Translations under genes and position numbers: made by a program
Source: Rhodospirillaceae bacterium
Lineage (GTDB): Bacteria > Pseudomonadota > Alphaproteobacteria > MPNO01 > UBA2964
Length of the DNA stretch: 47,628 nucleotides
Direction: 5' to 3'
Assembly: GCA_018660305.1 (NCBI GenBank)
Contig: JABJKO010000200.1
Span: 1-47,628, forward strand
The notes under the pieces: model-generated
Told to the model about the DNA's origin: nothing
What the model saw: only the letters and a program-made list of their open reading frames with translations
The model's database searches: none
Shown: positions 31,625-40,987 of the stretch, one piece after another
Layout: each line of letters begins with the position of its first letter
Position numbering within the stretch: the stretch's first letter is position 1

Positions 31625-33028
31625 ATGAGCCGCGATGCCGCCATTGCCCGCGCCGAGGATTATTTCGACAGCGGGGCGTTCCAGACCGACCTGTCCCGGC
31701 GCGTGGCTATCCCCAGCACCAGCCAGGAACCGTCACACGCGGTGGCCCTGCGCGATTACCTTGAACAGGAGATGCGTACCTGCCTGGAAGCACTGGGGTT
31801 CACCTGCACCATCCTGGACAATCCGGTGGAGGGCGCCGGCCCGTTTCTCATTGCCGAGCGCACGGAAGACCCATCCCTGGTCACCCTGCTGACCTATGGT
31901 CATGGCGACACCGTACGGGGGCAGGATGAATCATGGCGCGACGGGCTGGCACCGTGGAAACTGGTCCTGGAGGGCGACCGGTTTTATGGCCGGGGCACCG
32001 CCGATAACAAAGGCCAGCATACCATCAATCTGGGGGCGCTTGCCGCCGTGCTCGCCGAGCGTGGCACGCTGGGGTTCAATCTCCGCCTCCTGATCGAGAC
32101 CGGTGAGGAAAAAGGCTCGCCGGGGCTTCGGGAGATTTGCCGCGCCGAAAAAGATAAAAGGCTCAAAGCCGATCTGTTTATCGCCTCGGACGGCCCAAGG
32201 CTTACTCCCGATCGTCCGACCATTTTCCTTGGTGCCCGCGGCATGAAAGCCATCGATTTGTCGATCAATCTTCGCGAAGGAGCCCATCATTCGGGCAATT
32301 GGGGTGGGTTGCTCGCCAATCCAGGGATCATCCTCGCCCAGGCACTGGCAACGATCACCGATCGACGCGGCAGCATACAAATTCCCGAATGGCGGCCACC
32401 CCTGCCGGAGGCGGTGCGTAAGGCGCTGGCGGACATCACCGTGGAAAGCCTCCCCGGCGGTCCTGACATCGACACGGAATGGGGTGAGCCCGGCCTGACT
32501 CCGTCGGAGCGGGTGTTCGGCTGGAACAGTTTTGAGGTTCTGGCCTTTACCACCGGCAATCCCGATGCGCCGGTCAACGCAATCCCGCCCGCGGCACGGG
32601 CCCATTGCCAGCTTCGCTATGTGGTGGGCACGGACGAAGCGGACATCGTCCCGGCCCTGCGCCGTCATCTCGACCGGGCGGGTTTTCCGATGATCGAGGT
32701 GATTAATTCCGCACACGGCGATTTAGGCGCCAGCCGGGTCGATCCGGATGACCCCTGGGTTCAGTGGAGCATCAACTCCCTGACAAAAACCACGGGAGCG
32801 CCACCGGCCGTCCTGCCCAATCTTGGCGGCTCGCTGCCCAACGATATATTCTGCGTCGAAATGGGGCTGAGGACCATCTGGGTCCCCCATTCCTACGCCG
32901 CCTGTTCGCAGCACGCGCCCGACGAGCATCTGCTGGCTCCGGTGGCGCGCGAAGGGCTCGCCATCATGGCCGGGCTGTTCTGGGACCTGGGGGAAACGGA
33001 CAAACTGCCAACTGTAGGGAAACAATGA
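31625..33028 (+). CDS. M20-family metallopeptidase/hydrolase
   Basis: A 467-residue di-zinc hydrolase. The first metal ligand His is in TYGHGDTVRG, the bridging Asp in YGRGTADNKGQHT, the general-base Glu and ligand in IETGEEKGSPG, and a late His in VPHSYAACSQHAPDE. The central dimerisation domain (about residues 200-330) includes GAHHSGNWGGLLANPG. The family hydrolyses dipeptides, N-acyl amino acids, carbamoyl amides or related amides. Its stop codon overlaps the start of the following MBL hydrolase by four bases, so they are coupled. A small-amide substrate is plausible in this context. Confidence 0.93.
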   Translation: MSRDAAIARAEDYFDSGAFQTDLSRRVAIPSTSQEPSHAVALRDYLEQEMRTCLEALGFTCTILDNPVEGAGPFLIAERTEDPSLVTLLTYGHGDTVRGQDESWRDGLAPWKLVLEGDRFYGRGTADNKGQHTINLGALAAVLAERGTLGFNLRLLIETGEEKGSPGLREICRAEKDKRLKADLFIASDGPRLTPDRPTIFLGARGMKAIDLSINLREGAHHSGNWGGLLANPGIILAQALATITDRRGSIQIPEWRPPLPEAVRKALADITVESLPGGPDIDTEWGEPGLTPSERVFGWNSFEVLAFTTGNPDAPVNAIPPAARAHCQLRYVVGTDEADIVPALRRHLDRAGFPMIEVINSAHGDLGASRVDPDDPWVQWSINSLTKTTGAPPAVLPNLGGSLPNDIFCVEMGLRTIWVPHSYAACSQHAPDEHLLAPVAREGLAIMAGLFWDLGETDKLPTVGKQ

Positions 33029-33921
33029 TGGATACAATATCGGCCGGAAACACCATCGCCATCGGCGATACCACATTGACACGGATTATCGAACGCGACG
33101 GTCCCTGGCATGATCCCTATGAGATGTTTCCCGAAGCGACGCCGGAGAAAGTCACCGCCCATCTGGCGCAATTGCCGGCCTTCGCCTATGACCCGGCGGT
33201 CCAGAAAATCTGCATGACGTTCCAGAGTTTCTTGCTGCGCACCCCACAGCACACCATCCTGATGGACACCTGTGTCGGCCAGCATGAGGAACGGCGCGCC
33301 AATCTACTCTATCCCAAGGACCGCTGGCTCGCCGAATTCAAAGCCGCCGGCGTAAGTTTCGAGGATATCGATTATGTGTTTTGCACCCACCTGCATGTGG
33401 ATCATGTGGGCTGGAATACGCAACTCAAAGACGGCCGCTGGGTACCCACCTTCCCCAACGCCAAATATATTTTCGGCCGCACGGAATTCGATTTCTGGGA
33501 TGCCTGGACGAAGGAGCATGGCGCGCCGTCATCGGGGCCGTCATTCCAGGATAGCGTGCTGCCCATTGTCGAGGCCGGCCGGGCGGTGCTGGTGGACGAC
33601 GATTTCCAGTTGAACGATCTCATCCATCTGAGCCCGGCTCCCGGCCACACGCCGGGCCAATGCTGTGCCAATTTGTCTTCCAACGGCGCGCACGCCATCT
33701 TCGCCGGCGATGCGCTGCATCATCCGCTGCAGGTGTTCGAGCCCGACTGGAGCACGGTCAAATGCGAGGACCGGGCATTGGCCATTACCAGCCGCAGGGA
33801 AATCCTGGAACGCTGCGTCGATACGGACACGCTGCTAATCCCGGCGCATTTCCCCGGCACCACGGCCGGGCATGTAATCGCGCGCGGCGACAACTACGCG
33901 TTTCGTTACCTACCGGAGTAA
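33025..33921 (+). CDS. metallo-beta-lactamase-fold hydrolase
   Basis: A 298-residue MBL-fold protein (lactonase/AHL-lactonase-like branch). The metal-binding motif THLHVDHVGWN (HxHxDH) is near residue 115, a later His is in PGHTPGQCC, and the Asp ligand is in IFAGDALHHPLQ, followed by a distal His in IPAHFPGT. The family hydrolyses lactones, esters and thioesters. Start is ATG 33025, overlapping the previous stop; a second ATG at 33028 has better spacing to AGGGA (33016-33020), so the true start could be three bases later. A coupled amidase-plus-lactonase pair is a reasonable reading. Confidence 0.93.
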   Translation: MMDTISAGNTIAIGDTTLTRIIERDGPWHDPYEMFPEATPEKVTAHLAQLPAFAYDPAVQKICMTFQSFLLRTPQHTILMDTCVGQHEERRANLLYPKDRWLAEFKAAGVSFEDIDYVFCTHLHVDHVGWNTQLKDGRWVPTFPNAKYIFGRTEFDFWDAWTKEHGAPSSGPSFQDSVLPIVEAGRAVLVDDDFQLNDLIHLSPAPGHTPGQCCANLSSNGAHAIFAGDALHHPLQVFEPDWSTVKCEDRALAITSRREILERCVDTDTLLIPAHFPGTTAGHVIARGDNYAFRYLPE

Positions 33922-33930
33922 GAAGACAAT

Positions 33931-34344
33931 ATGGACCCCGTCATTCAGAGTTTTCTCAGCGGCTTTCCCGTTCTGTTGCTTCATTTTTCGGTCACGCTGG
34001 CCATGCTCGGCGGGGGCGTCACCATCTATCAGCTCATCACGCCCTATCACGAGCTGGATTTGATCCGCAGCGGCAATACGGCGGCGGCGGTGTCGCTGTC
34101 GGGGGCCATACTGGGGCTCGCCCTCCCTCTCGCCTTCTGCATGGCGAGCAGCGTCAATCTGCTGGACATCATCATCTGGGGCATCGTGGCGCTGGTGATC
34201 CAGCTTCTCGCCTACCGTATCGGCGATGCGCTGCTTAAAGGACTGCCGGCCCGTATTGAAAGCGGCGAAATCGGCGCCGCACTGCTTGTCTCCGCCATCA
34301 AGCTTGCAGTGGCCATGATCAATGCCGCCGCGGTGGCGGGCTGA
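33931..34344 (+). CDS. DUF350 family inner-membrane protein
   Basis: A 137-residue protein with four hydrophobic segments (about residues 12-34, 46-70, 76-96 and 108-135). The arrangement and motifs (GGGVTIYQLITPYHELDLIRSGNTAAAVSLSGAILGLALPL) match DUF350/UPF0719 proteins, two tandem two-helix repeats with a conserved GN-xAAA-x-SL-GA signature. Function unknown; in other bacteria DUF350 genes sit near envelope-stress or glutathionylspermidine genes. It begins nine bases after the MBL hydrolase and is followed 27 bases later by a trypsin-like protease. Confidence 0.9.
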   Translation: MDPVIQSFLSGFPVLLLHFSVTLAMLGGGVTIYQLITPYHELDLIRSGNTAAAVSLSGAILGLALPLAFCMASSVNLLDIIIWGIVALVIQLLAYRIGDALLKGLPARIESGEIGAALLVSAIKLAVAMINAAAVAG

Positions 34345-34371
34345 CGCGACGGCCGGGATAGAACAGGCACC

Positions 34372-35271
34372 ATGCGCCTCTGGGACAAGATTGCGCTCAT
34401 CGCCCTCATCGCCTTCGCCATCATCGGCAAGTTGGTTGGCGATGATGGTTCCGATCCGGGATCGGCGCGGCGCCCCGATCCGGGTCAGTTTGCGCCGCCG
34501 TCAACACGTGTTGTGCCTCCGGCGATACCGCGGCAGGCGCTTACGCCGGAACGGCCGGATGGTCCCGCGATCATGGTTCCGGTGGGCGACAAGCAATCCT
34601 CATCCTCGGGCACCGCCTTTTCCATCGATAGCGGCGGTGTCTGGATTACAGCCCGTCATGTGGCCGACGGGTGTGACAGGCTGGTGCTGCAAAAGGCCCA
34701 ACGTAACTTCGTGCGGGTCCAGCGTGTGGCCCATCACCCCAATGCGGATATCAGCATCCTCTGGACGCGGGGCGGTGTCCCCGCCCTGCCGATGTTGCAG
34801 ACTCAGCCCTATGAGAGCCAGGACGGCTATTCGTTCGGGTTCCCCAAGGGCGAACCCGGCGACGTCCACGCCAGGGTGATCGGGCGCACCAAGATGCGCC
34901 AGCGCGGACGCTACCGGACCAACGAGCCCGTCGTCGTCTGGACCCATATAAGGCGGGTGCCCGATCGGGGCGCCCATCTGGGCGGCATCAGCGGTGGTCC
35001 CTGGGTCAATGGGCAAGGGCGTATCCTGGGTGTCCATGTGGCCGGCAACCCGCGCCGGGGCCGGTCCTATTCCACCGCACCCACAAGCCTGCGTGCCGCG
35101 ATCGTTCAGGCAGGGTTCTCCGACACCGCCGCCCACGGAAAACAGGAAAAAATATCCGTGACGCCGGGAAACTTTCCATCGGTCGGCGACCGGCTCAGGA
35201 AAAAGCTCGTGGTCGCCAAGGTGCTATGTCTGGTGGGCGAGCGCTGGCGCAAACAAAGCCGGCGCCGCTAG
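34372..35271 (+). CDS. trypsin-like serine protease, membrane-anchored
   Basis: A 299-residue protein with an N-terminal hydrophobic anchor or signal (KIALIALIAFAIIGKLVG, residues 5-22), a Pro-rich linker to about residue 70, then a trypsin-fold domain. The catalytic triad is visible: His in ARHVADGC, Asp in NADISIL and Ser in GGISGGPWV. No PDZ domain follows, unlike DegP/DegS. The C-terminal 40 residues are basic. It probably acts in the periplasm in protein quality control or processing. Start ATG 34372 gives the anchor. It ends five bases before the convergent YCII gene. Confidence 0.9.
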   Translation: MRLWDKIALIALIAFAIIGKLVGDDGSDPGSARRPDPGQFAPPSTRVVPPAIPRQALTPERPDGPAIMVPVGDKQSSSSGTAFSIDSGGVWITARHVADGCDRLVLQKAQRNFVRVQRVAHHPNADISILWTRGGVPALPMLQTQPYESQDGYSFGFPKGEPGDVHARVIGRTKMRQRGRYRTNEPVVVWTHIRRVPDRGAHLGGISGGPWVNGQGRILGVHVAGNPRRGRSYSTAPTSLRAAIVQAGFSDTAAHGKQEKISVTPGNFPSVGDRLRKKLVVAKVLCLVGERWRKQSRRR

Positions 35272-35275
35272 GGGT

Positions 35276-35590
35276 CTATTCTCCCTCCGCCGTCTTCGGC
35301 GCAGCATCCGGGTTCCACTGGCCGCGCCGCATGCGGCTTACCGTGTAGGAGGCGAATACCCCCGTCTTGCGAAATGGCTCGCCGTCCGCGAAGGCGTCGG
35401 CGGCGGCCCGGTCGGGGACATTGATGATCAGCAGACTGCCGGTCCGTGTAGCATCCTCGTCGGCCAGCGTCGCGCCGCCCAGCACCAGGATATCCTCGTG
35501 TTTTTTGAGATAATCGAAATGTTCATCGCGAACGATGTCGCGCCGCGCCACGCCGTCCGGGCCGTCGACCCCATAACATATGTAAAGCAT
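35276..35590 (-). CDS. YCII-domain protein
   Basis: A 104-residue YciI-like protein, started at ATG 35590 with AGGGGA just upstream. The fold pattern LYICYGVDGPDGVARRDIVRDEHFDYLKKHEDILVLGGATL, then GSLLIINVPDRAAADAFADGEPFRKTGVFASY, matches the YCII family: a ferredoxin-like alpha+beta fold with a conserved His-Asp pair and the late PF segment. Some relatives act as chlorohydroquinone dehalogenases or isomerases; most are unknown. It is small, single-domain and cytoplasmic. Confidence 0.9.
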   Translation of the reverse strand: MLYICYGVDGPDGVARRDIVRDEHFDYLKKHEDILVLGGATLADEDATRTGSLLIINVPDRAAADAFADGEPFRKTGVFASYTVSRMRRGQWNPDAAPKTAEGE

Positions 35591-35776
35591 TGTTTCCCCT
35601 GCCCCAATTTCGCCTGAATGCTGCCCCAGACTATCGATGCCTGATAAAAGGCGAAAGGGGTAGAGTCGCGTTTCATATTGCAACAACGGCGTATCTCCCC
35701 CATATGCGTGTTATCCCTGACACAGGGCCGGCTTCCGCGATCTTCTATCGGTCGCCAATAAAGCGGAGATCGAATA

Positions 35777-36241
35777 ATGACCCCCAGCACCGCAATTCTG
35801 ACCGGCAGCGGTATTATCGCCATAGCCATTGTCGCCGCCGCCTATGTCATCCCCGAGCGCCTGCCGAACACGGCGACGACGAACAAAGCGGCCGCCACCA
35901 CGCCGGATCAGCAGCCCGCCGCGAAGAGATTCCAGATCGTGAAGGTGGAAAATGGACGGACCTGGCGACTCGATACCCAGACCGGGGAAATCACGGTCTG
36001 CCGCCTGTACCAGGATCGAATGCTCTGTGCAAAAAGCACTGACGCCGCCGAACTACCGAAGGCGATACCCGATCAGCTCAAAAAAGAGCATCAGGAACGC
36101 CGGCAGGCCAAGCGCGAAGAGCGCAATGAAATGCTCGACCGCTTCATGTCGTTCTTTGAACGCATAATCAAGTTCGCCCAGAAACATGCGGAAACGGAGG
36201 CACCGCCTCCCCCCGATGACGGAAGCACCAAGCAGCTTTAG
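35777..36241 (+). CDS. small membrane-anchored hypothetical protein
   Basis: A 154-residue protein with a single N-terminal hydrophobic helix (AILTGSGIIAIAIVAAAYVI, residues about 6-25), a Thr/Ala/Pro linker, a short beta-rich block with FQIVKVENGRTWRLDTQTGEITVCRLY and a strongly charged coiled-coil-like segment (KKEHQERRQAKREERNEM, residues about 98-115). The end is Pro-rich. GGAG at 35765-35768 supports ATG 35777. The beta-block ending in a Cys pair (CRLYQDRMLC) recurs in small alphaproteobacterial envelope proteins. Function unknown. It is convergent with the BisC-like gene six bases away. Confidence 0.75.
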   Translation: MTPSTAILTGSGIIAIAIVAAAYVIPERLPNTATTNKAAATTPDQQPAAKRFQIVKVENGRTWRLDTQTGEITVCRLYQDRMLCAKSTDAAELPKAIPDQLKKEHQERRQAKREERNEMLDRFMSFFERIIKFAQKHAETEAPPPPDDGSTKQL

Positions 36242-36247
36242 AAGGCT

Positions 36248-38554
36248 TTAAGCCTCTACGGTCTCCGGCGCCTCGAATACGGACACGTCAGGGGCGTCTT
36301 CCTTATAAAGTTCGATTTCCACAAGGGCCGTCTGCGCGCTGGGCCCCTGTCCCAGCTTGGACGTTCCCTTGTCGAGGGTCAGCATGTTCGGGTTTCCATG
36401 CCGGTCGAGCGACCCGGGTTTTCCGCCATCGACCGGATCGTACCAGGCCCCCGTATAGAGCCGGATCGCACCCGGCATGAGGTCCCCGGTCACCACCGCA
36501 CCGGCCAGACAGGCGCCGCGGTCATTGAAGAGACGCACCAGATCACCATCCGAGATCCCCCGCGCCGCCGCATCTTCAGGATTAATCGCCACCGGCTCCC
36601 GCCCCGCAACCTTTGTGCTTCCAGCGACCGGCCCGCAATCCATCTGGCTGTGAAGCCGGGTCTTGGGCTGGCTGGAAATCATGTGCAGCGGAAATTTTGC
36701 CGCCTTATGGGAGCCCAGCCATTCGGCGGGTTCGATCCACGTGGCATGGGGCGGACAATCGTCGTAATCGAATTTCGCGATCTTGTCCGAATACAACTCC
36801 ACCTTCCCCGACTTGGTGCGCAATTTCTTGGCCACCGGGTCGCTTCGGAACTCGGTGAACATGGTGAAATCCTCTTCCTTGTCAGGGATCCGGAACCAGC
36901 CCTGTTTCCAGAAACTGTCGAAATCCGGCATGGAAACTTCGTTGGTCTGAGCGCCCTGGCGGCAGCTTTCATAGAGAAAGCGGAGCCATTCGTCTTCATC
37001 CCTTCCCTCAGTAAACTCTTCCTCACAGCCTAATTGCCGGGACAGATCGCTCAATATATCGAAATCATTGCGCGCCTCGCCCACCGGTTCTATGGCCTTT
37101 TCCATGACCGAGAGATAAGGATCCCGTCCATTTGAGCCGATATCGTTCCTCTCCAGCGTGGTGGTCGCGGGCAGCACAATATCCGCATGACGCGCCGTCG
37201 CGGTCCACCATGGCTCATGGACGATGATCGTATCGGGCTTCTGCCAGCCTTCCAGAAAGCGGTTGAGATCCTGATGATGGTGAAACGGATTACCGCCGGC
37301 CCAATAGATCAGCTTGATATCGGGATAGGTGATTTTCTTGCCGTTGAAATCGATTACCTTGCCAGGCTCCATTAGCGCATCGGCGATACGCGCCGCCGGA
37401 ATGGCATAGTTGATGGGGTTCTTGCCACCGCTGAGAGACGGCGGATTGAACAGCACGTCCGCATCACCCATACCGCCCGATGACCCATAACCGAACGTAA
37501 ATCCGCCTCCGGGCAGGCCAATATGGCCAAGGACACTGGCCAGCAAGATGAGCGACCAGTAGGTCATCTCGCCATGGTCGGCCCGCTGCAGCGACCACGC
37601 CGCGGACACCAGCGTCCGCTTGGCTCCCATCCGGCGGGCGAGATCGCGGATGGTGTCCGCATCGATACCGGTGATGGCGGCACCCCAATCCGCATCCTTC
37701 GGCTGGCCATCAATTTCGCCCATCAAGTAAGGCCCGACCCGCTCGAAGCCGGCGCAGTGACTTTCCAGAAACGCGGAATCGTGCAGATCTTCGACAATCA
37801 GCGTATGGGCCAGCGCCAACATGAGCGCGGCATCCGTATTGGGTCTGACCGGCACCCATTGCGGATTAAGAAAATCCGGTGTGTCGTCCCGGCACGGGCT
37901 GACATTCACCACATCGACACCGGCTTCCGCGACCTGTTGAAGCGACGGTAAGCGCGCATGGGCGACACAACCACCCCGCGCGACCTGCGTATTCTTGGGG
38001 TTCGCCCCCCCGAAGAGAATCAGCATCTCGCTATGCTTGGCCACGGCGCCCCACGTGGTCATGGGTCCCGTAACGGATTTCAGATCGCCGACGATGTGCG
38101 GCACAAAGGCCGTCGCCGTACCAAAGCTGTAATTGGTCGCCTGATCGACACAACCACCAAAGGCGAACAGAAACCGGCGCAACTGAGTACGCGCATAATG
38201 AAAAATGCCAGCACTGGCCCAGCCGTATGATCCGCCGAAGATGGCCTCATTGCTATAGGTCTCCTTCACCCGGCTCAGTTCACCAGACACCAGTTCCAGC
38301 GCCTTTTCCCAGGACACCGGTACAAACGGTTCCGCGCCCCGGCCCTTGCCCGAACCCGGCCCGTTCTTGAGCCACCCTTCGCGGACCATGGGCTGGGTCA
38401 CGCGCGACGGCGCGTGAACCGATTCCGGAATGGCCTTCAGCATGGGAGACGGATCCGGGTCGTGCTCGAACGGCTGAATTCCGGTCAGCCGGCCATCTTC
38501 GACCTCGGCCAGAAAGGCCCCCCAATGGGAGCTGTTACGAAATTTAGTCGCCAT
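36248..38554 (-). CDS. molybdopterin-dependent oxidoreductase, BisC/TorA-like
   Basis: A 768-residue single-subunit member of the DMSO reductase family, started at ATG 38554 with GAGGAAAA upstream. The sequence GGSYGWASAGIFH (about residues 105-120) has the Ser molybdenum ligand typical of DMSO/TMAO/biotin-sulfoxide reductases. No N-terminal [4Fe-4S] Cys motif and no twin-arginine signal are present, which fits the cytoplasmic BisC-type. The MGD-binding region in the C-terminus (SGDLVRLFNDRGACLAGAVV) is intact. These enzymes reduce S- or N-oxides. It is divergent from a molybdenum hydroxylase gene with 125 bases between starts, so two different molybdoenzyme families share one control region. 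Confidence 0.92.
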   Translation of the reverse strand: MATKFRNSSHWGAFLAEVEDGRLTGIQPFEHDPDPSPMLKAIPESVHAPSRVTQPMVREGWLKNGPGSGKGRGAEPFVPVSWEKALELVSGELSRVKETYSNEAIFGGSYGWASAGIFHYARTQLRRFLFAFGGCVDQATNYSFGTATAFVPHIVGDLKSVTGPMTTWGAVAKHSEMLILFGGANPKNTQVARGGCVAHARLPSLQQVAEAGVDVVNVSPCRDDTPDFLNPQWVPVRPNTDAALMLALAHTLIVEDLHDSAFLESHCAGFERVGPYLMGEIDGQPKDADWGAAITGIDADTIRDLARRMGAKRTLVSAAWSLQRADHGEMTYWSLILLASVLGHIGLPGGGFTFGYGSSGGMGDADVLFNPPSLSGGKNPINYAIPAARIADALMEPGKVIDFNGKKITYPDIKLIYWAGGNPFHHHQDLNRFLEGWQKPDTIIVHEPWWTATARHADIVLPATTTLERNDIGSNGRDPYLSVMEKAIEPVGEARNDFDILSDLSRQLGCEEEFTEGRDEDEWLRFLYESCRQGAQTNEVSMPDFDSFWKQGWFRIPDKEEDFTMFTEFRSDPVAKKLRTKSGKVELYSDKIAKFDYDDCPPHATWIEPAEWLGSHKAAKFPLHMISSQPKTRLHSQMDCGPVAGSTKVAGREPVAINPEDAAARGISDGDLVRLFNDRGACLAGAVVTGDLMPGAIRLYTGAWYDPVDGGKPGSLDRHGNPNMLTLDKGTSKLGQGPSAQTALVEIELYKEDAPDVSVFEAPETVEA

Positions 38555-38679
38555 GGCGTTTTCCTCGGAAATTCCCCACCAGCTTACAGCGGCCAGCGTC
38601 AGGAACCAATATGGGTGCAGTTGCCGATAATCATAGCACACCGTAGGGTGCGGCTCATAATTTGCGCAGAACAACCGCC

Positions 38680-40986
38680 ATGTCCGACCATATCGGCCAA
38701 CCCATCATCCGCAATGAAGATCTGCGCCTGCTCACCGGGCAGGGAGAGTTCAGCGACGACCGCAATCTGCCGGGGCAGGCCTATGCCGCCATGGTGCGCA
38801 CACCGCACGCCCATGCCCGCCTTCTCGGCATCGATAGCGCCGCGGCGAAATCCAGATCGGGTGTATTGCTGGTGCTGACCGGCGAGGATTGGCAGGAAAC
38901 CGGCCTGCCGCCCCTGCAGAACGCGCCCATTCCGGCGGCAAAAACCGACCCCAAGGTCTTCGCGCCCGGTGGCGGTCCACCCCATATGCGCGATCAGTTC
39001 CCCCTGCCCGCCGAGAAAGTCCGGTTCGCTGGGGAGCCCGTTGCCATGGTGGTCGCGGAAAGTGCGGATCTGGCCCGCGACGCGGCGGAACAAATCATCG
39101 TGTCATACGAACCTCTGGCACCAGTAACGGATCCGGCAGAAGCTGCCGAAGCAGGCGCGCCGCGCGTTTGGGAGGATCTGCCGGACAATTTTGGCGTCGA
39201 CAGCCATATTGGCCATCCGGACGAAACCGCCAGGGCGCTGGAGGGGGCCGCGCACGTGATCCATCACCCGGTTTACGTTGCCCGCGTCACCGGCATTCCC
39301 ATGGAACCGCGCGCGGCTCTCGCCACCTATGATCCGGAGCAGGATTACTACACGCTCTATGCCGGTGGCGGTGGCGCCTGGCGGCACCAGACCGAGCTTG
39401 CCCTGCTGTGCGGCGTTCCCGAGGACCGGTTCCGCCTGGTAAGCGGCGATGTGGGCGGCAGCTACGGCACCCGCAACCGGGTCTATCCCGAGTTCCCCTT
39501 GGTGCTGCTGGCAGCCCGCCTGCTGGACCGGTCGGTCAAATGGACCGCCGAACGCAGCGAAACCATGGTGAGCGATTTGCAGGGTCGCGACCTGATCTCG
39601 GACCTGTCTCTGGCTCTCGATGAAAACGGAAAGTTCCTCGCCCTGCGCGGCATCAACACCAGTAATACAGGCAGCTATCCGGTGTCCTATGCCACCCTGT
39701 CAAAAGGCGCCGGGATCGCAACCGGGCCATATTACTTTCCAACCGGCACCCTGCGCCTGCGCGCCGTCCTGTCCAACACCCCGCCGACCAGCCCCTACCG
39801 TAGCGCCGGCCGGCCGGAATGCATTTTTGCCCTGGAACGCTTGATCGACAAGACGGCGCGGGAGCTCGGTATCGACCGTATCGAACTGCGGCGGCGCAAT
39901 TTCATCCGGCCCGACCAGCTGCCCCACACCAATCCGCAGGGCATGATCTATGACAGCGGCGAATTTGAAAAATGCCTTGATATGGCGTTGGTGGCAGCGG
40001 ATTACGCTGGATTCGAAGCCCGCAAAGCAGAGGCCAGGACACAGGGTCTATGCCGGGGTATCGGGATCGCGCCCTATATCGAAACCTCATCAGGAGCGCC
40101 ACTGGAATGGGCATCCATGTCCATCGGAACCGACGGCGTCGAAATCTGGGTCGGAACCCAGTCCACCGGCCAGGGCCATGAAACCAGCTACGCCCAGGTG
40201 GCCGCCGACTGGCTGGGGGTTTCCTTCGGCGATGTTGCCATCCGGCAGGGCGACACCGCCATTGTGAAAAGCGGCAACGGCACCCATGGCGGCCGCTCCA
40301 TGCGCATGGCCGGCACCGCCATCGTGCTGGCCTCCGAGCAAATCATCGAGAAGGGCAAGGCGCTGGCCGCTCGCGTCCTCGAAGCAGCATTAGAAGATAT
40401 CGCCTTTGAGGCCGGCCAGTTCACCATCGAGGGCACCGACCGCTCGCTGGGCTGGTTTGAACTCGCGGAACATGCGGCAGAAGACGAACTTACCGCCGAG
40501 CTTGAAAACATTATGCATGAGGCCGTGTTTCCCAACGGCTGCCATGTGTGCGAGGTGGAGGTGGACCCGGAAACCGGCACCACCACCATCGCGCGCTACA
40601 CCGCAATCGATGATGTGGGCCGGGTCATTAATCCCCTGATCGTCGACGGCCAGATCCATGGTGGTATCGTCCAGGGCGCCGGTCAGGCACTGATGGAACG
40701 GTGCTGGTTCGATCCCGAGTCCGGCCAGCCGCTGTGCGGCTCGTTCATGGATTACGCCCTGCCCCGGGCCGATGACATGCCGTCTTTCTCGGTCACCTAT
40801 AACGAGGTATTCAGTCCGCAGAACCCGCTGGGTGTGAAATCCGGCGGCGAAAGCGGCACCACGCCGGCGCTCGCCGTAATCATCAACGCCATTGTCGACG
40901 CGCTGGCGGAACTGGGTGTCGAGGATATGGAAATGCCGGCAACGCCCCACCGCGTCTGGCAGGCCATACAGGCGGCGAAGTCGTAA
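38680..40986 (+). CDS. xanthine dehydrogenase-family molybdopterin-binding subunit (subtype B, copy 1)
   Basis: A 768-residue molybdenum hydroxylase large subunit; I use ATG 38680, and TTG at 38662 is possible but unsupported. Motifs: start HIGQPIIRNEDLRLLTGQGEFSDD, GGSYGTRN near residue 258, PYRSAGRPE near 372 and GVKSGGESG with the catalytic Glu near 722. The GGxYGTRN form differs from the GGGFGPK of the copies at 12551 and 23348 and defines subtype B with the copy at 43167. No small or medium subunit gene is adjacent. It is followed by a GNAT gene with one base between. Substrate unknown; the subtype loop differs from CO dehydrogenase. Confidence 0.93.
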   Translation: MSDHIGQPIIRNEDLRLLTGQGEFSDDRNLPGQAYAAMVRTPHAHARLLGIDSAAAKSRSGVLLVLTGEDWQETGLPPLQNAPIPAAKTDPKVFAPGGGPPHMRDQFPLPAEKVRFAGEPVAMVVAESADLARDAAEQIIVSYEPLAPVTDPAEAAEAGAPRVWEDLPDNFGVDSHIGHPDETARALEGAAHVIHHPVYVARVTGIPMEPRAALATYDPEQDYYTLYAGGGGAWRHQTELALLCGVPEDRFRLVSGDVGGSYGTRNRVYPEFPLVLLAARLLDRSVKWTAERSETMVSDLQGRDLISDLSLALDENGKFLALRGINTSNTGSYPVSYATLSKGAGIATGPYYFPTGTLRLRAVLSNTPPTSPYRSAGRPECIFALERLIDKTARELGIDRIELRRRNFIRPDQLPHTNPQGMIYDSGEFEKCLDMALVAADYAGFEARKAEARTQGLCRGIGIAPYIETSSGAPLEWASMSIGTDGVEIWVGTQSTGQGHETSYAQVAADWLGVSFGDVAIRQGDTAIVKSGNGTHGGRSMRMAGTAIVLASEQIIEKGKALAARVLEAALEDIAFEAGQFTIEGTDRSLGWFELAEHAAEDELTAELENIMHEAVFPNGCHVCEVEVDPETGTTTIARYTAIDDVGRVINPLIVDGQIHGGIVQGAGQALMERCWFDPESGQPLCGSFMDYALPRADDMPSFSVTYNEVFSPQNPLGVKSGGESGTTPALAVIINAIVDALAELGVEDMEMPATPHRVWQAIQAAKS

Positions 40987-40987
40987 A

